This document shows positions 26,660 to 35,264 of a stretch of DNA of 64,000 nt, piece after piece. Location of the stretch: positions 1 to 64,000 of the forward strand of contig CAJJCP010000014.1 of NCBI GenBank assembly GCA_905182715.1, given 5' to 3'. A program made the translations under genes and the position numbers. Under the pieces are notes generated by a model. That model worked only from the letters and a program-made list of their open reading frames with translations, was not told where the DNA came from and searched no databases. Each line of letters opens with the position of its first letter. Within the stretch, counting starts at the first letter, position 1. The DNA is from an uncultured Candidatus Poseidoniales archaeon (GTDB taxonomy: Archaea > Thermoplasmatota > Poseidoniia > Poseidoniales > Poseidoniaceae).

Positions 26660-27757
26660 ATGAACACACGGAGAGGAGAGGAGCGAAATCGCAAGGCTTT
26701 GAGGCCGAGCCAACTACGGCTCAATGATGCCTCAGTTGTGCTTCCGCCACGACTCATTCACATGCAAAATCTGCCCTGGCTCGCCTGTTATATGCAGACA
26801 TTGAAGGCAGAGAATAAATCATTGAATACTCAAAAGTCCTATGCCAGTGGATTACGAGCATTAATCGAAACAACTCTTCCCGGAGAAAACGTTCTGAGTG
26901 AAGCGGAATACCAAGCAACAACTGTGTATGAATTGGCTGAACGAATGGAACCTCTCAGTGGGCGAATGGATCGATGGACACATGGATTATCGGACTTGCG
27001 CCCTACGACGTACAATGCGCGCCTCGCTGCAGCTCGACACCTACTCAAATGGCTCGGGCATCGCTGGCCTGACCATTTGGTTCGAGCACGAACTGGGAAA
27101 CGACTCCCTCGTACTTTGAATCGAAGAGAGATGTCCATGGTACTCGATGCCTCTGCCAAAAGTGAAAACCCCGTAGCATCGATTGTTGTTACCATGATGC
27201 TGGACACTGGCTTACGAGTCAGTGAAGTTTGCAATCTCGATAGAAACGACATCGACCTTGAAGATGGATCGGCTCGAGTCTATGGGGGCAAAGGTGACAA
27301 AGACCGATTAGTACTCTTTACTCGAAGAACGCTTGAAAGAATTCATGCTTGGATTCCGATTCGGGATGCTCGAGTTCGCGATGATGATTTTGCATTTCTC
27401 TTGAATTCTGCAGGTCGTCGCCTACAACCACGAGGCGTTCAACGATTGATGGATTCACTCGCTGTGGATGCAAGTCTCCCCAAGGGGAAATTAACACCGC
27501 ACGTGTTACGACATAATTTCGCAACAGGTTTGTTGGAACGAGGTGCTGATTTAGTGACCATTCAACGGCTCCTCGGCCATTCAAGTATTGCAACAACTCG
27601 TGTTTACCTTGAAATTTCTGACCAAACATTACGTGAAGTCTACCATCGAGCTCAGGCAACTCGTGAAACGCTGGAGGCGGCTGCTGCTGCAAGCATAAGT
27701 GAAGAGGAGGAACTCATCGAGACTACTCCGTCGACCAGTTCGGTCGGTATTGAGTGA
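26660..27757 (+). CDS. Tyrosine recombinase, XerA/XerD-like
   Basis: A 365-residue tyrosine recombinase. The SAM-like core-binding domain (LPWLACYMQTLKAENKSLNT) is followed by the catalytic domain with all key residues: Arg186 (TGLRVSEV), Lys211 (GGKGDKDR), His281 and Arg284 (HVLRHNFATG), His307 (LLGHSS) and the nucleophile Tyr316 (TRVYLEI). Size and lack of accessory domains fit a chromosomal Xer (archaeal XerA), which resolves chromosome dimers at a dif site, rather than a phage integrase. No att duplication, tRNA or mobile cargo is nearby. The first 34 residues are Arg-rich and atypical, so Met at 26762 is a plausible true start. The C-terminal 40 residues are an acidic tail. Confidence 0.9.
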   Translation: MNTRRGEERNRKALRPSQLRLNDASVVLPPRLIHMQNLPWLACYMQTLKAENKSLNTQKSYASGLRALIETTLPGENVLSEAEYQATTVYELAERMEPLSGRMDRWTHGLSDLRPTTYNARLAAARHLLKWLGHRWPDHLVRARTGKRLPRTLNRREMSMVLDASAKSENPVASIVVTMMLDTGLRVSEVCNLDRNDIDLEDGSARVYGGKGDKDRLVLFTRRTLERIHAWIPIRDARVRDDDFAFLLNSAGRRLQPRGVQRLMDSLAVDASLPKGKLTPHVLRHNFATGLLERGADLVTIQRLLGHSSIATTRVYLEISDQTLREVYHRAQATRETLEAAAAASISEEEELIETTPSTSSVGIE

Positions 27758-27758
27758 A

Positions 27759-27941
27759 TCAGTTGCGCTTTTGTTTTCGCTTTTTGATCGTGGTTGGGCC
27801 CGTCCATTCGCGATGTGGTTTGATTTCTTGACCGCTGTGACCTTCAATTGGACAAAATTTACCTGAACGGCATCTCGAACATTTTTCTTTCGACGGCATC
27901 TCGACAGTCTTTCTCAACCGACCGTATTTCCGCCGAGGCAT
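27759..27941 (-). CDS. Small basic Cys-rich protein
   Basis: A 60-residue frame between the Xer gene and the H1-like gene. It has one candidate zinc site (CSRC, then FC, then GH: CxxC-x5-C-x4-H) and a very basic C terminus (IKKRKQKRN), like many small archaeal RNA- or ribosome-binding proteins. It may start at 27941 or at MPSKEKCSRC at 27899. No family recognised. Support is the motif and the absence of a competing frame. Confidence 0.5.
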   Translation of the reverse strand: MPRRKYGRLRKTVEMPSKEKCSRCRSGKFCPIEGHSGQEIKPHREWTGPTTIKKRKQKRN

Positions 27942-27998
27942 GAAATGTTGTGTGCCAAGGCGGTATTCAATGCTAGCGCTTTCTTTCGTGAAAGTGTT

Positions 27999-28535
27999 TC
28001 ACTTTTTATTGAACCAAGGCATGTCGGTCACTTTACGAGGCACGCGGAGCGTAGAGCCCTTTCTTCCATCCGATGATTTGGATGATTTGACTGTGTGCTT
28101 GACCTTCGAGGCTGTTGCCTTCTTGGCTTCAGTGGCTTTCTTTGAGACCTTCTTTGCAGCGGCTTTGGTTTTCGATGCTGCCGTCTTTGTAACAGACTTG
28201 GTAGCAACCGTCGCTTTCTTTGCAGCCGTCTTAGCTTTTGACGCAGTCTTTTTAGCCGCAGAAGAAGATTTCTTTGCAGTCGATTTGGTCACTGCCTTTG
28301 CCTTTGAAGCGGCTTTCTTTGCCGACCCTGAGGCTTTACCTGCGGCCTTTGCAGCTGCACTTACTTTCTTTGCAACCGCAGCACTAAGGCCAGCATCTTG
28401 GAGTTTTTGAGAACCTGCTGAAGCAACCTTTGCGACTGAGTCAAACTTTGCACTGACTAATTTTTTTGCTGTCGCTGCTCCAATTCCAGGAAGTGCTGTT
28501 AACGCGTCGATTTTTGAATTACTCTTTACTGCCAT
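27999..28535 (-). CDS. Helix-hairpin-helix protein with a histone H1-like Lys/Ala tail
   Basis: A 178-residue protein. The first 55 residues carry a helix-hairpin-helix pair (ALTALPGIGAATAKKLVSAK and a second hairpin QKLQDAGLSAAVAKKV), a non-specific DNA-binding unit. Residues of about 60-150 are almost only Ala, Lys, Ser, Thr and Val in AAKKA/SKAK repeats, as in eukaryotic H1 and bacterial Hc1/AlgP tails. It ends TLRVPRKVTDMPWFNKK. A role in chromosome compaction is likely. The frame is open far upstream, but MAVKSNSKIDALTAL at 28535 starts right at the domain and follows a GGTGAG site. The tail is repetitive at DNA level and prone to length change. Confidence 0.85.
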   Translation of the reverse strand: MAVKSNSKIDALTALPGIGAATAKKLVSAKFDSVAKVASAGSQKLQDAGLSAAVAKKVSAAAKAAGKASGSAKKAASKAKAVTKSTAKKSSSAAKKTASKAKTAAKKATVATKSVTKTAASKTKAAAKKVSKKATEAKKATASKVKHTVKSSKSSDGRKGSTLRVPRKVTDMPWFNKK

Positions 28536-28637
28536 TGGCTCACCTATCACTCCATGGTGGGCGCGACTCATCAATTCTTCTCTTCTCTCGTTTGTCATAA
28601 GCGTCGAATTGATGATGTGTGAAGGGGCCGGAGGAGC

Positions 28638-29504
28638 ATGAGCAACCGCGGGTATGATGGGAGTACACTCGTCGTCTATGCTCAAGTAGGCCAAGCAAAA
28701 GCCAATCATCGAGTCGGAAATGATACTGGTTTTTTGAGGCCGAAATCTTTTGCACTTCCGAGTAAAGTGGTTTACCTCGGGGATGTTGCCACACATGCTT
28801 TGGCCTATCTTGAAAATCCGGAAACACCTCACTTTTCTGAACCTCCGCAATTCAATGAACAGAAATGGAAATTTGAAACACAAAGCGGGGGCTTGAGATT
28901 GACAATCTCATCGACCTCATATTGGGGCTTTGGTTTATTCAATTCAGGATACCTCAATCGAATTATTCTCAAAGGTTCGCCGCAATCGTATGCACGATTA
29001 CTGTTCGACCTTTCTGCGTCTCTTGGGCATCGCCCGTGGGAGTTTTTTCACACCTCGGCTGCACGGAAGTATCTCGCCAAACAAGAAGGTGGCGTTTCTC
29101 TTGAATCAAATGAAGAAGCTTGGAAAAAAACCTTTGAAACTGCTCGCGCTGTGTTCGATGAGCAAATATTCATGGTTGAAGAACAAGGTAAAGCCGTACA
29201 GAAGCGAATGAAAAAGAGGCCTGACTCGGAACACTGGAATGCGAAGCAAGCAGAGATTGCTATCGAGCATGCCGACTATGATCTGGAAGTGGCACGTGGG
29301 GCTTTAGCAGACGGTAATGCCCCTGGATTCGAACGCGCAATGGCGAGAGCGGAGGCATACTTCATCGAAGCGGACCCAGATGGAGTGAGTTCATATTCAG
29401 CGAGAGATCTTTATGAAATCCCTCAAGGGCAGATTCTTGACCTCGAAACAACAGAAGCAGAGATTTCATTTGTGGATTTAACATCAAATGAAGAAGAAGA
29501 GTAG
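28638..29504 (+). CDS. Hypothetical protein, unknown function
   Basis: A 288-residue soluble protein not recognised. The first 90 residues look beta-rich (STLVVYAQVGQAKANHRVG, VVYLGDVATHALAYLE). The C-terminal 150 are helical with many charged residues (QAEIAIEHADYDLEVARGAL, FERAMARAEAYFIEADPDG). It ends in four glutamates. It is divergent from the H1-like gene with about 100 bases between starts and is followed by the Sec61-beta gene 56 bases downstream on the same strand. Confidence 0.7.
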   Translation: MSNRGYDGSTLVVYAQVGQAKANHRVGNDTGFLRPKSFALPSKVVYLGDVATHALAYLENPETPHFSEPPQFNEQKWKFETQSGGLRLTISSTSYWGFGLFNSGYLNRIILKGSPQSYARLLFDLSASLGHRPWEFFHTSAARKYLAKQEGGVSLESNEEAWKKTFETARAVFDEQIFMVEEQGKAVQKRMKKRPDSEHWNAKQAEIAIEHADYDLEVARGALADGNAPGFERAMARAEAYFIEADPDGVSSYSARDLYEIPQGQILDLETTEAEISFVDLTSNEEEE

Positions 29505-29560
29505 TTTTCGTCGCCGCGTCGCGTTGATAAAGGGGTGGCAACTCGCAGAGAATGGTTCAC

Positions 29561-29752
29561 ATGGCTTCAAAGAAGAAATCCGACGGCAGCGGTATTCAAC
29601 AGGCTGCAGGTCTTATTCGATATTTCGACGAAGAATCTGAAGATGCTTGGAAGATTACTCCATTCCAAGTATATGCAGCATGTATCGGCATTGGAACATT
29701 TTTCTACCTTGTAAATCAAGGCGTCGTCTCGTGGGTTCTTGGCCTGTTTTGA
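29561..29752 (+). CDS. Preprotein translocase subunit Sec61-beta (SecG-like)
   Basis: A 63-residue tail-anchored protein of the archaeal Sec61-beta family, the third subunit of the SecYE translocon. Seen are the family signature AAGLIRYFDEESEDAWKITP directly before a single C-terminal helix (VYAACIGIGTFFYLVNQGVV). The frame opens at 29552; MASKKKSDGSGIQQ at 29561 is the standard start, with Lys- and Gly/Ser-rich residues before the signature. It ends 9 bases before the stop of a convergent gene. Confidence 0.93.
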   Translation: MASKKKSDGSGIQQAAGLIRYFDEESEDAWKITPFQVYAACIGIGTFFYLVNQGVVSWVLGLF

Positions 29753-29761
29753 AACTCTGTT

Positions 29762-30118
29762 TCAAAGAGGTTGAATCATAATGATTCGGTTTTCTTTTTG
29801 TGCCATACACTGTGCAACTTTCATTGCAGTGCGCATATCAGTCGTACCGCCAATCACTTTCTCGCCTTCAGCATCATGCAGAATGAGTTTATGTGTGAGG
29901 TTGTAAAGAACGCCTTCTTCAATACGTTCGAAAACCCAATGTTCGTTTTCAATTCGAACCATTGCAGGAATTTCAACGAGTGGCCCCATTTGGGAGCCGA
30001 TTGTTTGGGTTCGAGTTTTCAAACCTTGGAGATCTCTAACTGGGCTCCAATTCCTTCGACGAATCGGTGCGTGAATTCTTTTGTTTTTGGCAATGCCTTC
30101 TCTAAATGCTCTACTCAT
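29762..30118 (-). CDS. Small conserved-looking basic protein, unknown function
   Basis: A 118-residue protein with a basic N terminus (FREGIAKNKRIHAPIRRRNW), a beta-rich middle (VEIPAMVRIENEHWVFERIE, then LYNLTHKLILHD) and a helical end. Not recognised. Convergent with Sec61-beta and divergent from gcvH across about 210 bases that include TTAATAAG near 30171, a possible TATA element. Confidence 0.62.
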   Translation of the reverse strand: MSRAFREGIAKNKRIHAPIRRRNWSPVRDLQGLKTRTQTIGSQMGPLVEIPAMVRIENEHWVFERIEEGVLYNLTHKLILHDAEGEKVIGGTTDMRTAMKVAQCMAQKENRIIMIQPL

Positions 30119-30332
30119 GAGGGTCCCATCCCTTGAAGTCGCTCGACTTCATTTCGAAGCGGATTCCATCTCTTAATAAGAACCGCGACGCGTTCGAAGG
30201 AGAAAACTGCGTTTTGTTCGAAAGGAGAGAAGACTCAATGCTTTGAAACGAAATGAAAGTGCTAGAACAGGGAATGGCTCAATCGGTGGCTTCATCAAAT
30301 GCGAACGATTCGACAAATCGGAGACGGACAAG

Positions 30333-30716
30333 ATGAGCGACATTCCAGAAGGACAATACTACACGAAAGAGCATGAATGGTTGCGCGTCGACGGAAACGA
30401 AATTATTATCGGAATTACTGACTATGCTCAGCACGCCCTTACGGATATCGTCTACATTGAACTCCCCGGTGAAGGAGAAGTCCTTACTGACATGGAAGAA
30501 TTTGCAATCGTTGAATCTGTAAAATCTGCCTCCCCGATTTTTGCTCCATTCGCTGGAAAGATTACAGCCGTGAATGATGCACTTGATGACGCCCCAGAAC
30601 TCATGAATACCGACCCATATGGAGAGGGTTGGATTGTTCGAATGACCTTAGACGACCCTGAAGCAGTTTCAGTGTTGATGGATGCTGCTGGTTACAAAGC
30701 AGAGATTGGCGAGTGA
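30333..30716 (+). CDS. gcvH: Glycine cleavage system H protein
   Basis: A 127-residue lipoyl carrier. The start MSDIPEGQYYTKEHEWLRVD is canonical for the family, so the upstream open frame from 30243 is not coding. The lipoylated lysine is Lys64 in IVESVKSASPIF. The H protein shuttles the aminomethyl group between GcvP, GcvT and GcvL, and can also act as lipoate donor. No other gcv gene is in this window. The final GTGA overlaps the start of the RNase HI gene, so the two are translationally coupled. Confidence 0.95.
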   Translation: MSDIPEGQYYTKEHEWLRVDGNEIIIGITDYAQHALTDIVYIELPGEGEVLTDMEEFAIVESVKSASPIFAPFAGKITAVNDALDDAPELMNTDPYGEGWIVRMTLDDPEAVSVLMDAAGYKAEIGE

Positions 30717-31258
30717 AGAGTGTGACTGAGCACAAATGGAGCCTCTATGTAGATGGCTCCTGTCTTGGTAACCAGAACGTTGATGAAAATACTCCTGCTG
30801 CTTGGTCAGTTGTTGTCGTAATTGGGGACACTGGCTTAGGAAAAAGAAGTGGTGATCTTCATGAAGAGTTTGCAGATGTTGTTGTGACTCAACACGGTGC
30901 AGAGCACTTCATTGGTGCTGAAGTTGGTTCAAACAACACTGCTGAGTTGTCAGCATTTGCAGGAGCGCTCCGATGGCTCTTGGTCGAAGGAGGAAATGAT
31001 TCGGCAGTCATTCGCGCTGATTCTCAGTATGCCGGTAACCTCGCTTGTGGTGCATGGAAAGCAAAAGCAAACCGTGAATTGGTGGCTCATGTTCAGTCTC
31101 TATGGGATGCAGTTTCAGAACTTCGAAATATTTCTTGGGAGCATGTCAAAGCTCACCGCGGCTATCGTTGGAATGAGCGAGCAGATCATTTGGCACTTCG
31201 TAAAGCGCAAGGAGAGCAGCCTGTGCCACTGTCTTTTTGGAAACCTGGTCAGCGTTAA
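30713..31258 (+). CDS. Ribonuclease HI
   Basis: A 181-residue RNase H1-fold protein starting at a GTG that overlaps the gcvH stop (GTGA). The four acidic active-site residues are in order: Asp14 (LYVDGSC), Glu78 (SNNTAELSAF), Asp103 (IRADSQYAG) and Asp158 (NERADHLA), with His148 (VKAHRGYRWN) in the flexible loop. It cleaves RNA in RNA-DNA hybrids. The insertion after strand 1 (about residues 20-70) is longer than in E. coli RnhA. The stop overlaps the convergent galU-like gene by 4 bases. Confidence 0.92.
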   Translation: MKSVTEHKWSLYVDGSCLGNQNVDENTPAAWSVVVVIGDTGLGKRSGDLHEEFADVVVTQHGAEHFIGAEVGSNNTAELSAFAGALRWLLVEGGNDSAVIRADSQYAGNLACGAWKAKANRELVAHVQSLWDAVSELRNISWEHVKAHRGYRWNERADHLALRKAQGEQPVPLSFWKPGQR

Positions 31259-32121
31259 TCCTCAGTAAGGCGTTCTTGGAGCCATGCTCTAAATGAAGTC
31301 GAGAGGTCATTACGGCGTAAGGCATGGTCAACCTGCGCTTGAAGCCAAGGCAAGGGTTTACCTGAATCATACCATTGGAAATTGGTAAGTTCAACACCGA
31401 CAAGGCCGTCGTTTTTCATCCAATGTTGTTGAATGGCAATCGATTGGAGTTCCCCATAGTTTTCAACATCATAGTGTTGCAGCAAACTTTTGGCATCGGA
31501 AGTGAACAAATAACGTCCACAGAGTACGAGATTAGACGGAGCATCTTCTGGAAGTGGCTTCTCACAAATTTCAAGGATTCGCGCCCCTTCTTGGCGAACG
31601 ACGCCATAATTAGAAACTTCATCGGGATGAACTGCCAGCAAGCCAACGCATGGAAGACCGTGCTTTTCAAAACTTTCAACTAATTTCTTACTCGCTTTTG
31701 ATGGTGAAAAGGCATTTGGCGAAGTATGTTGGTCAAGTAAAATATTGTCGCCGAGTAAGACCAAAAAGGGCCCATCGATTCCATCCAGAGCGCATTCAAT
31801 AGCATTTCCTAAACCAAGTGGTTCGTGTTGGATATGGACAAAGACCTCTACATCAGCAAACGGTGAAAGGAGTTGGGGATCGAGGTCAGGGCGCTTCTCT
31901 TGAAGCCACGAATGGTCTCCGAGTAACGCCTTCATATCTTTTCTCGGAGAGGAAATTATGTGGAGACGCCGTGCTCCAGCAGCGACTGCTTCACGTGCAA
32001 GATGCACTAGAGCCGGTATATCGACAAGCGGAAGCGCCTCTTTGGGTACCGATGCACTGGTTGGGAGCATTCGAGTCCCAAGACCTCCTGCAACCAGTAA
32101 GGCATCTTGAACGACCGCCAT
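31255..32121 (-). CDS. UTP--glucose-1-phosphate uridylyltransferase (GalU-like)
   Basis: A 288-residue nucleotidyltransferase: QDALLVAGGLGTRMLPTSAS and VPKEALPLVDIPALVHLA at the N terminus, VLLGDNILLD in the middle, EKPLPEDAPSNLVLCGRYLF and WYDSGKPLPWLQAQVDHAL near the end. This is the GalU pattern. It would make UDP-glucose, which could feed the short UDP-sugar dehydrogenase at 10512. The frame opens at 32208, but Met at 32121 sits just before the motif. A divergent membrane-protein gene begins 53 bases away. Confidence 0.9.
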   Translation of the reverse strand: MAVVQDALLVAGGLGTRMLPTSASVPKEALPLVDIPALVHLAREAVAAGARRLHIISSPRKDMKALLGDHSWLQEKRPDLDPQLLSPFADVEVFVHIQHEPLGLGNAIECALDGIDGPFLVLLGDNILLDQHTSPNAFSPSKASKKLVESFEKHGLPCVGLLAVHPDEVSNYGVVRQEGARILEICEKPLPEDAPSNLVLCGRYLFTSDAKSLLQHYDVENYGELQSIAIQQHWMKNDGLVGVELTNFQWYDSGKPLPWLQAQVDHALRRNDLSTSFRAWLQERLTED

Positions 32122-32173
32122 GAGACCTGCTGGATGGCGTAGGCTTTCAAGCGTCGCCCTTCTGCCTTGAGTT

Positions 32174-32596
32174 ATGGGCAGAACTCTTGAGTGGCGATGG
32201 TTCGCCATTGCAGGTGTCTTTTTCGTTGCTCAATCGTTTATCGACATCACTCCAGAAGGCCCTTGGGACTCTCGTTCTTTCTCAAGAGGAATGCTCGGAT
32301 TAGTAGGCTTAACATTGCTTTATCTGGCTTGGTTTCGATGGGCTTTTGACCGTAAAGGCGTAGCACCAACCGTCAATTTGTGGGCATCTCCCGAAGAAAC
32401 TTGGAGAAATGTCTTGCTGTTTGGACTTGGATGTTTATTGTTTGTAAAAGGAATGGCGTGGGCTAATCTAAAGGGTTTCACTCCTGAACCAACAGGAATG
32501 TTACTCACGCTCATTGGAAGTTTAGCGATTCTCAATGCGCTCTATGTAGGGCTCGTAACTGTAGGGCCATTGGCTTCTTCATCCGAGGAAGAATGA
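32174..32596 (+). CDS. Small polytopic membrane protein, unknown function
   Basis: A 140-residue protein with four hydrophobic stretches (about residues 7-21, 38-56, 79-97 and 104-128) and an acidic C-terminal tail of Ser and Glu. Unrecognised. It ends 3 bases before the stop of the convergent HEAT-repeat gene. Confidence 0.65.
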   Translation: MGRTLEWRWFAIAGVFFVAQSFIDITPEGPWDSRSFSRGMLGLVGLTLLYLAWFRWAFDRKGVAPTVNLWASPEETWRNVLLFGLGCLLFVKGMAWANLKGFTPEPTGMLLTLIGSLAILNALYVGLVTVGPLASSSEEE

Positions 32597-32598
32597 GT

Positions 32599-34083
32599 TC
32601 AATCATCGATGAAGCCAAGTTCTTGGTCTAACACTTGATATGCATCCTCGACAGATGGCAATTCTCCTGAATCGTCCATATCACTGTGAGGGGCCGGGCG
32701 TGATTCAGGCAGAGTGGGTTGTTCTCCTTCGCCCGTAAACCAAGCTTGCCATAGAAGACTTCGTTCAGGTCGACGTTGTGTGAGTGGCTCCCAAAGTGGT
32801 TCCAAAGGACAGCCCTGTTTCTTAAAATCAAGAAGGCGCGCTGCGAAGTGATCGGGGGATACTTCTTCCATTCTCATCAAGAGTTCACGCATCCGTGTAC
32901 GAACAACTTCGTCACCGTCTTGCCAAAGGATTGGAAGAAGACGACGTTCATCTTCTGGATATTGTTCAATGTAATCGCGCAAGAAAGGCACGAGGTTTCG
33001 TCGGACAATTGGAAGTGGGTGTTGTGCTAACTTTGCGATTGTGTCGGCCCATAATTCCGAATCAAGGAATCTCAAATCGCCCACTGTTGCACTTGCAGCA
33101 GCGAGAACGCCTTCATCTTGATCGGCAAGCATGTCATTCAAAAACGGGACAGCATCCCATTCAAGACGGCGGAACATTCGAGTAAGGACGTCTGCCATTC
33201 CTCGCTTCACAAGAAGTTCATCACGTTGATGGAGGCGTTTGGCAAGTTCAAGACCCGAGTCTCTGTTGAATTCAATCGCCTTTGCGAGACAAAGAGTAAC
33301 ACGGGCAGCGACTTCAGCCTCGGGGTCTGAAGCGCGTCGCAGAAGTATAGAAACAAGTTCAAGTGGCTCGATGAGGTTTGGTCGTTGAAGGAGGAGGCGG
33401 ACCCATTCCATTAGCAAAAGACGACGATCGAGAGAATCATTTTCCAATTTTTCAATCAGCCAGCGTGCAGCCGTAACTCCAGCATCGTGTGCTATAACAC
33501 CTGAGTTACGAGGAATCACTGCATGAGGGTTCCATTCTGATTGATGAGGCCCAGCGTCCGGTTGTGTATGCCAGGTCCCAGGGCGTTCTGCCAATGCAAT
33601 CGATTCGACTAGATGGTATCCTTGGTGAACTGGCTGGCCATGAGGGGCGGTCGATAAACCGTTGAGCAGAGATATAGCAAGCCACCAACGGTCGGTGTTT
33701 GGGGCTGAATGGTCAAAGGCTTGAGCCAACCAGTCAGTTGTGACGGTAAAGAGAAGGCTTTCAGCAACTTTGTCAACTCGACGATGGAGCCATTTTTGAT
33801 GCACTGTGAAGGGGTCATCGCTGAGGTTCATTCGATGTGGAACAATCAAATCGACAACTGTGTTGAGATTTGATTCGAACATTGCTCGGTCCATTTGCAA
33901 AATACCAATACCCTGCTCAATAACTGATTCGGGGGATTTCGGAGGAATTGGCGGGAAGTCTGGATCTGTCATCGGGGGTTGGGGTAAAGGCCATGCAATC
34001 GTGCCGCGTTTCAACGCTTCAACCATTCCAGCAGATACTGCCTCGAAGACATTGTCTGACAATTTAGTTCGCTCTTTTCCCAT
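32599..34083 (-). CDS. HEAT-repeat-like protein
   Basis: A 494-residue soluble protein. The central part (about residues 200-420) is a run of paired helices with the HEAT pattern, for example AEVAARVTLCLAKAIEF, VPFLNDMLADQDEGVLAAAS and PIVRRNLVPFLRDYIEQ. Such repeats make protein-binding scaffolds. The N-terminal 190 residues and the acidic tail are unassigned. MGKERTKLSDNVFEAV at 34083 is the likely start (frame open to 34104). It lies 33 bases downstream of the TFB gene on the same strand and may be co-transcribed with it. Confidence 0.72.
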   Translation of the reverse strand: MGKERTKLSDNVFEAVSAGMVEALKRGTIAWPLPQPPMTDPDFPPIPPKSPESVIEQGIGILQMDRAMFESNLNTVVDLIVPHRMNLSDDPFTVHQKWLHRRVDKVAESLLFTVTTDWLAQAFDHSAPNTDRWWLAISLLNGLSTAPHGQPVHQGYHLVESIALAERPGTWHTQPDAGPHQSEWNPHAVIPRNSGVIAHDAGVTAARWLIEKLENDSLDRRLLLMEWVRLLLQRPNLIEPLELVSILLRRASDPEAEVAARVTLCLAKAIEFNRDSGLELAKRLHQRDELLVKRGMADVLTRMFRRLEWDAVPFLNDMLADQDEGVLAAASATVGDLRFLDSELWADTIAKLAQHPLPIVRRNLVPFLRDYIEQYPEDERRLLPILWQDGDEVVRTRMRELLMRMEEVSPDHFAARLLDFKKQGCPLEPLWEPLTQRRPERSLLWQAWFTGEGEQPTLPESRPAPHSDMDDSGELPSVEDAYQVLDQELGFIDD

Positions 34084-34116
34084 GATGAGACCTCGAGGTT
34101 TCAACTGGCACCCTGC

Positions 34117-35043
34117 TCAAATATCAAGTTCGATATTGAGATTTTGAATGAGTTCCTTGTAACGGTTACGAATAGTTACTTCAGTTACACCGGCGACTTC
34201 AGCAACTTCACGCTGAGTTCTGCGCTTTCCGCACAGGACAGAAGCGATGTAAATGATAGAGGCTGCAATTCCAGTAGGTCCACGGCCACTTGTCAATTCC
34301 TTCTCTTGAGCTGCTTTGATGAGTTCGTAAGCCTTTGCTTCAACCTCAGCATCGAGTCCAAGTCCAGAGCAGAATCGAGAAATATAGTCTTCTGGACCTG
34401 TTGGCATGATTTTCATTTTGAGTTCTCGGACCATGAAACGGTACGTACGGCCAATTTCTTTTCGACCGGTACGGGATGCTTGACCAATTTCATCGAGGGT
34501 TCGAGGAACGCCGCATTGACGGCAGGCTGCGTAAAGGGATGCTGCTGCAACACCTTCAATCGAACGGCCACGAATCAAACGCTTATCGACTGCTTTCTTG
34601 TAATTTACGGCTGCTGCTTCACGAACAGACTTTGGAAGTTCAAGACGGCTGGCCATACGGTCCAACTCGGCCAACGCCATTGCTAAGTTTCGTTCTGTTG
34701 CGTTCGAAACTCTGCTTCTCTTTTGCCACTTACGCATTCGATAGAATTGTGATCTATAACGTGAGTTAATGGTTTTTCCAGAATAGTCTTTGTTTTGCCA
34801 GTCGATATCGGTCGAGAGACCTTTGTCGTGGAGCATGACGGTCATTGGGGCACCGGTACGAGCACGTTGATCGCCTTGTTCCGGTGAAAACACACGCCAT
34901 TCGGCGCCTTGGTCGATAACATTGTCTTCTAACACTAAACCGCAGTCGTCACAAACGACTTCGCCACGAGTTTCGTCACGGGTTAAATTTCGACCTGCGC
35001 AATCACTGCATTTTACGATATCTTCTACTTGTTGTTCATCCAT
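34117..35043 (-). CDS. tfb: Transcription initiation factor B (TFB)
   Basis: A 308-residue TFIIB homologue. The N-terminal zinc ribbon uses Cys12, Cys15, Cys31 and Cys34. The B-finger and linker follow ([20 protein letters not shown]), then two cyclin folds of about 90 residues each ([40 protein letters not shown]) with a terminal recognition helix ([16 protein letters not shown]). It recruits RNA polymerase to TBP-bound promoters via BRE. Length is typical. The upstream 220 bases are AT-rich with two TATA-like elements. Confidence 0.97.
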   Translation of the reverse strand: MDEQQVEDIVKCSDCAGRNLTRDETRGEVVCDDCGLVLEDNVIDQGAEWRVFSPEQGDQRARTGAPMTVMLHDKGLSTDIDWQNKDYSGKTINSRYRSQFYRMRKWQKRSRVSNATERNLAMALAELDRMASRLELPKSVREAAAVNYKKAVDKRLIRGRSIEGVAAASLYAACRQCGVPRTLDEIGQASRTGRKEIGRTYRFMVRELKMKIMPTGPEDYISRFCSGLGLDAEVEAKAYELIKAAQEKELTSGRGPTGIAASIIYIASVLCGKRRTQREVAEVAGVTEVTIRNRYKELIQNLNIELDI

Positions 35044-35124
35044 ATGTATTCCTCATCTCTTGCCCTGGTCGAGCCTTAACGCTCAACTGATTAGGGAACC
35101 TTATTATACACCGATGCACAACTG

Positions 35125-35145
35125 TATTTAAACCTAATTATAAAT
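35125..35145 (-). promoter_or_regulatory. TATA-like elements upstream of tfb
   Basis: The AT-rich island between tfb and the hydratase gene holds TATTTAAA (35125-35132) and AATTATAAAT (35136-35145). On the minus strand they read TTTAAATA and ATTTATAATT, 80-100 bases before the tfb ATG, which implies a leader of about 50-60 bases. Direction is inferred from position. Confidence 0.38.
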
Positions 35146-35264
35146 GCCCTTAAACTTGTGGACTCAAAAGCTGTGATTTTTTAGAAAATACGGCACTTGT
35201 CATGAGAGTTTTTTCCCGAACCGGTTATGAACACTGAGCACTTGAAAGAGTTTGAGGGGGAGCG

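Noticed and set aside
26371..26757. Minus-strand open frame between the RimK-like and Xer genes
   Set aside because: It overlaps the ends of both real genes, is Arg/Ser-rich and has no recognisable domain.
28045..28440. Plus-strand Phe/Ala-rich open frame opposite the H1-like tail
   Set aside because: It is the mirror of Lys/Ala repeat codons; the minus-strand frame has an HhH domain and a proper start.
30243..30332. Longer N terminus for GcvH
   Set aside because: The extra residues do not fit the family, and MSDIPEGQYYTKEHEW at 30333 is a canonical start.
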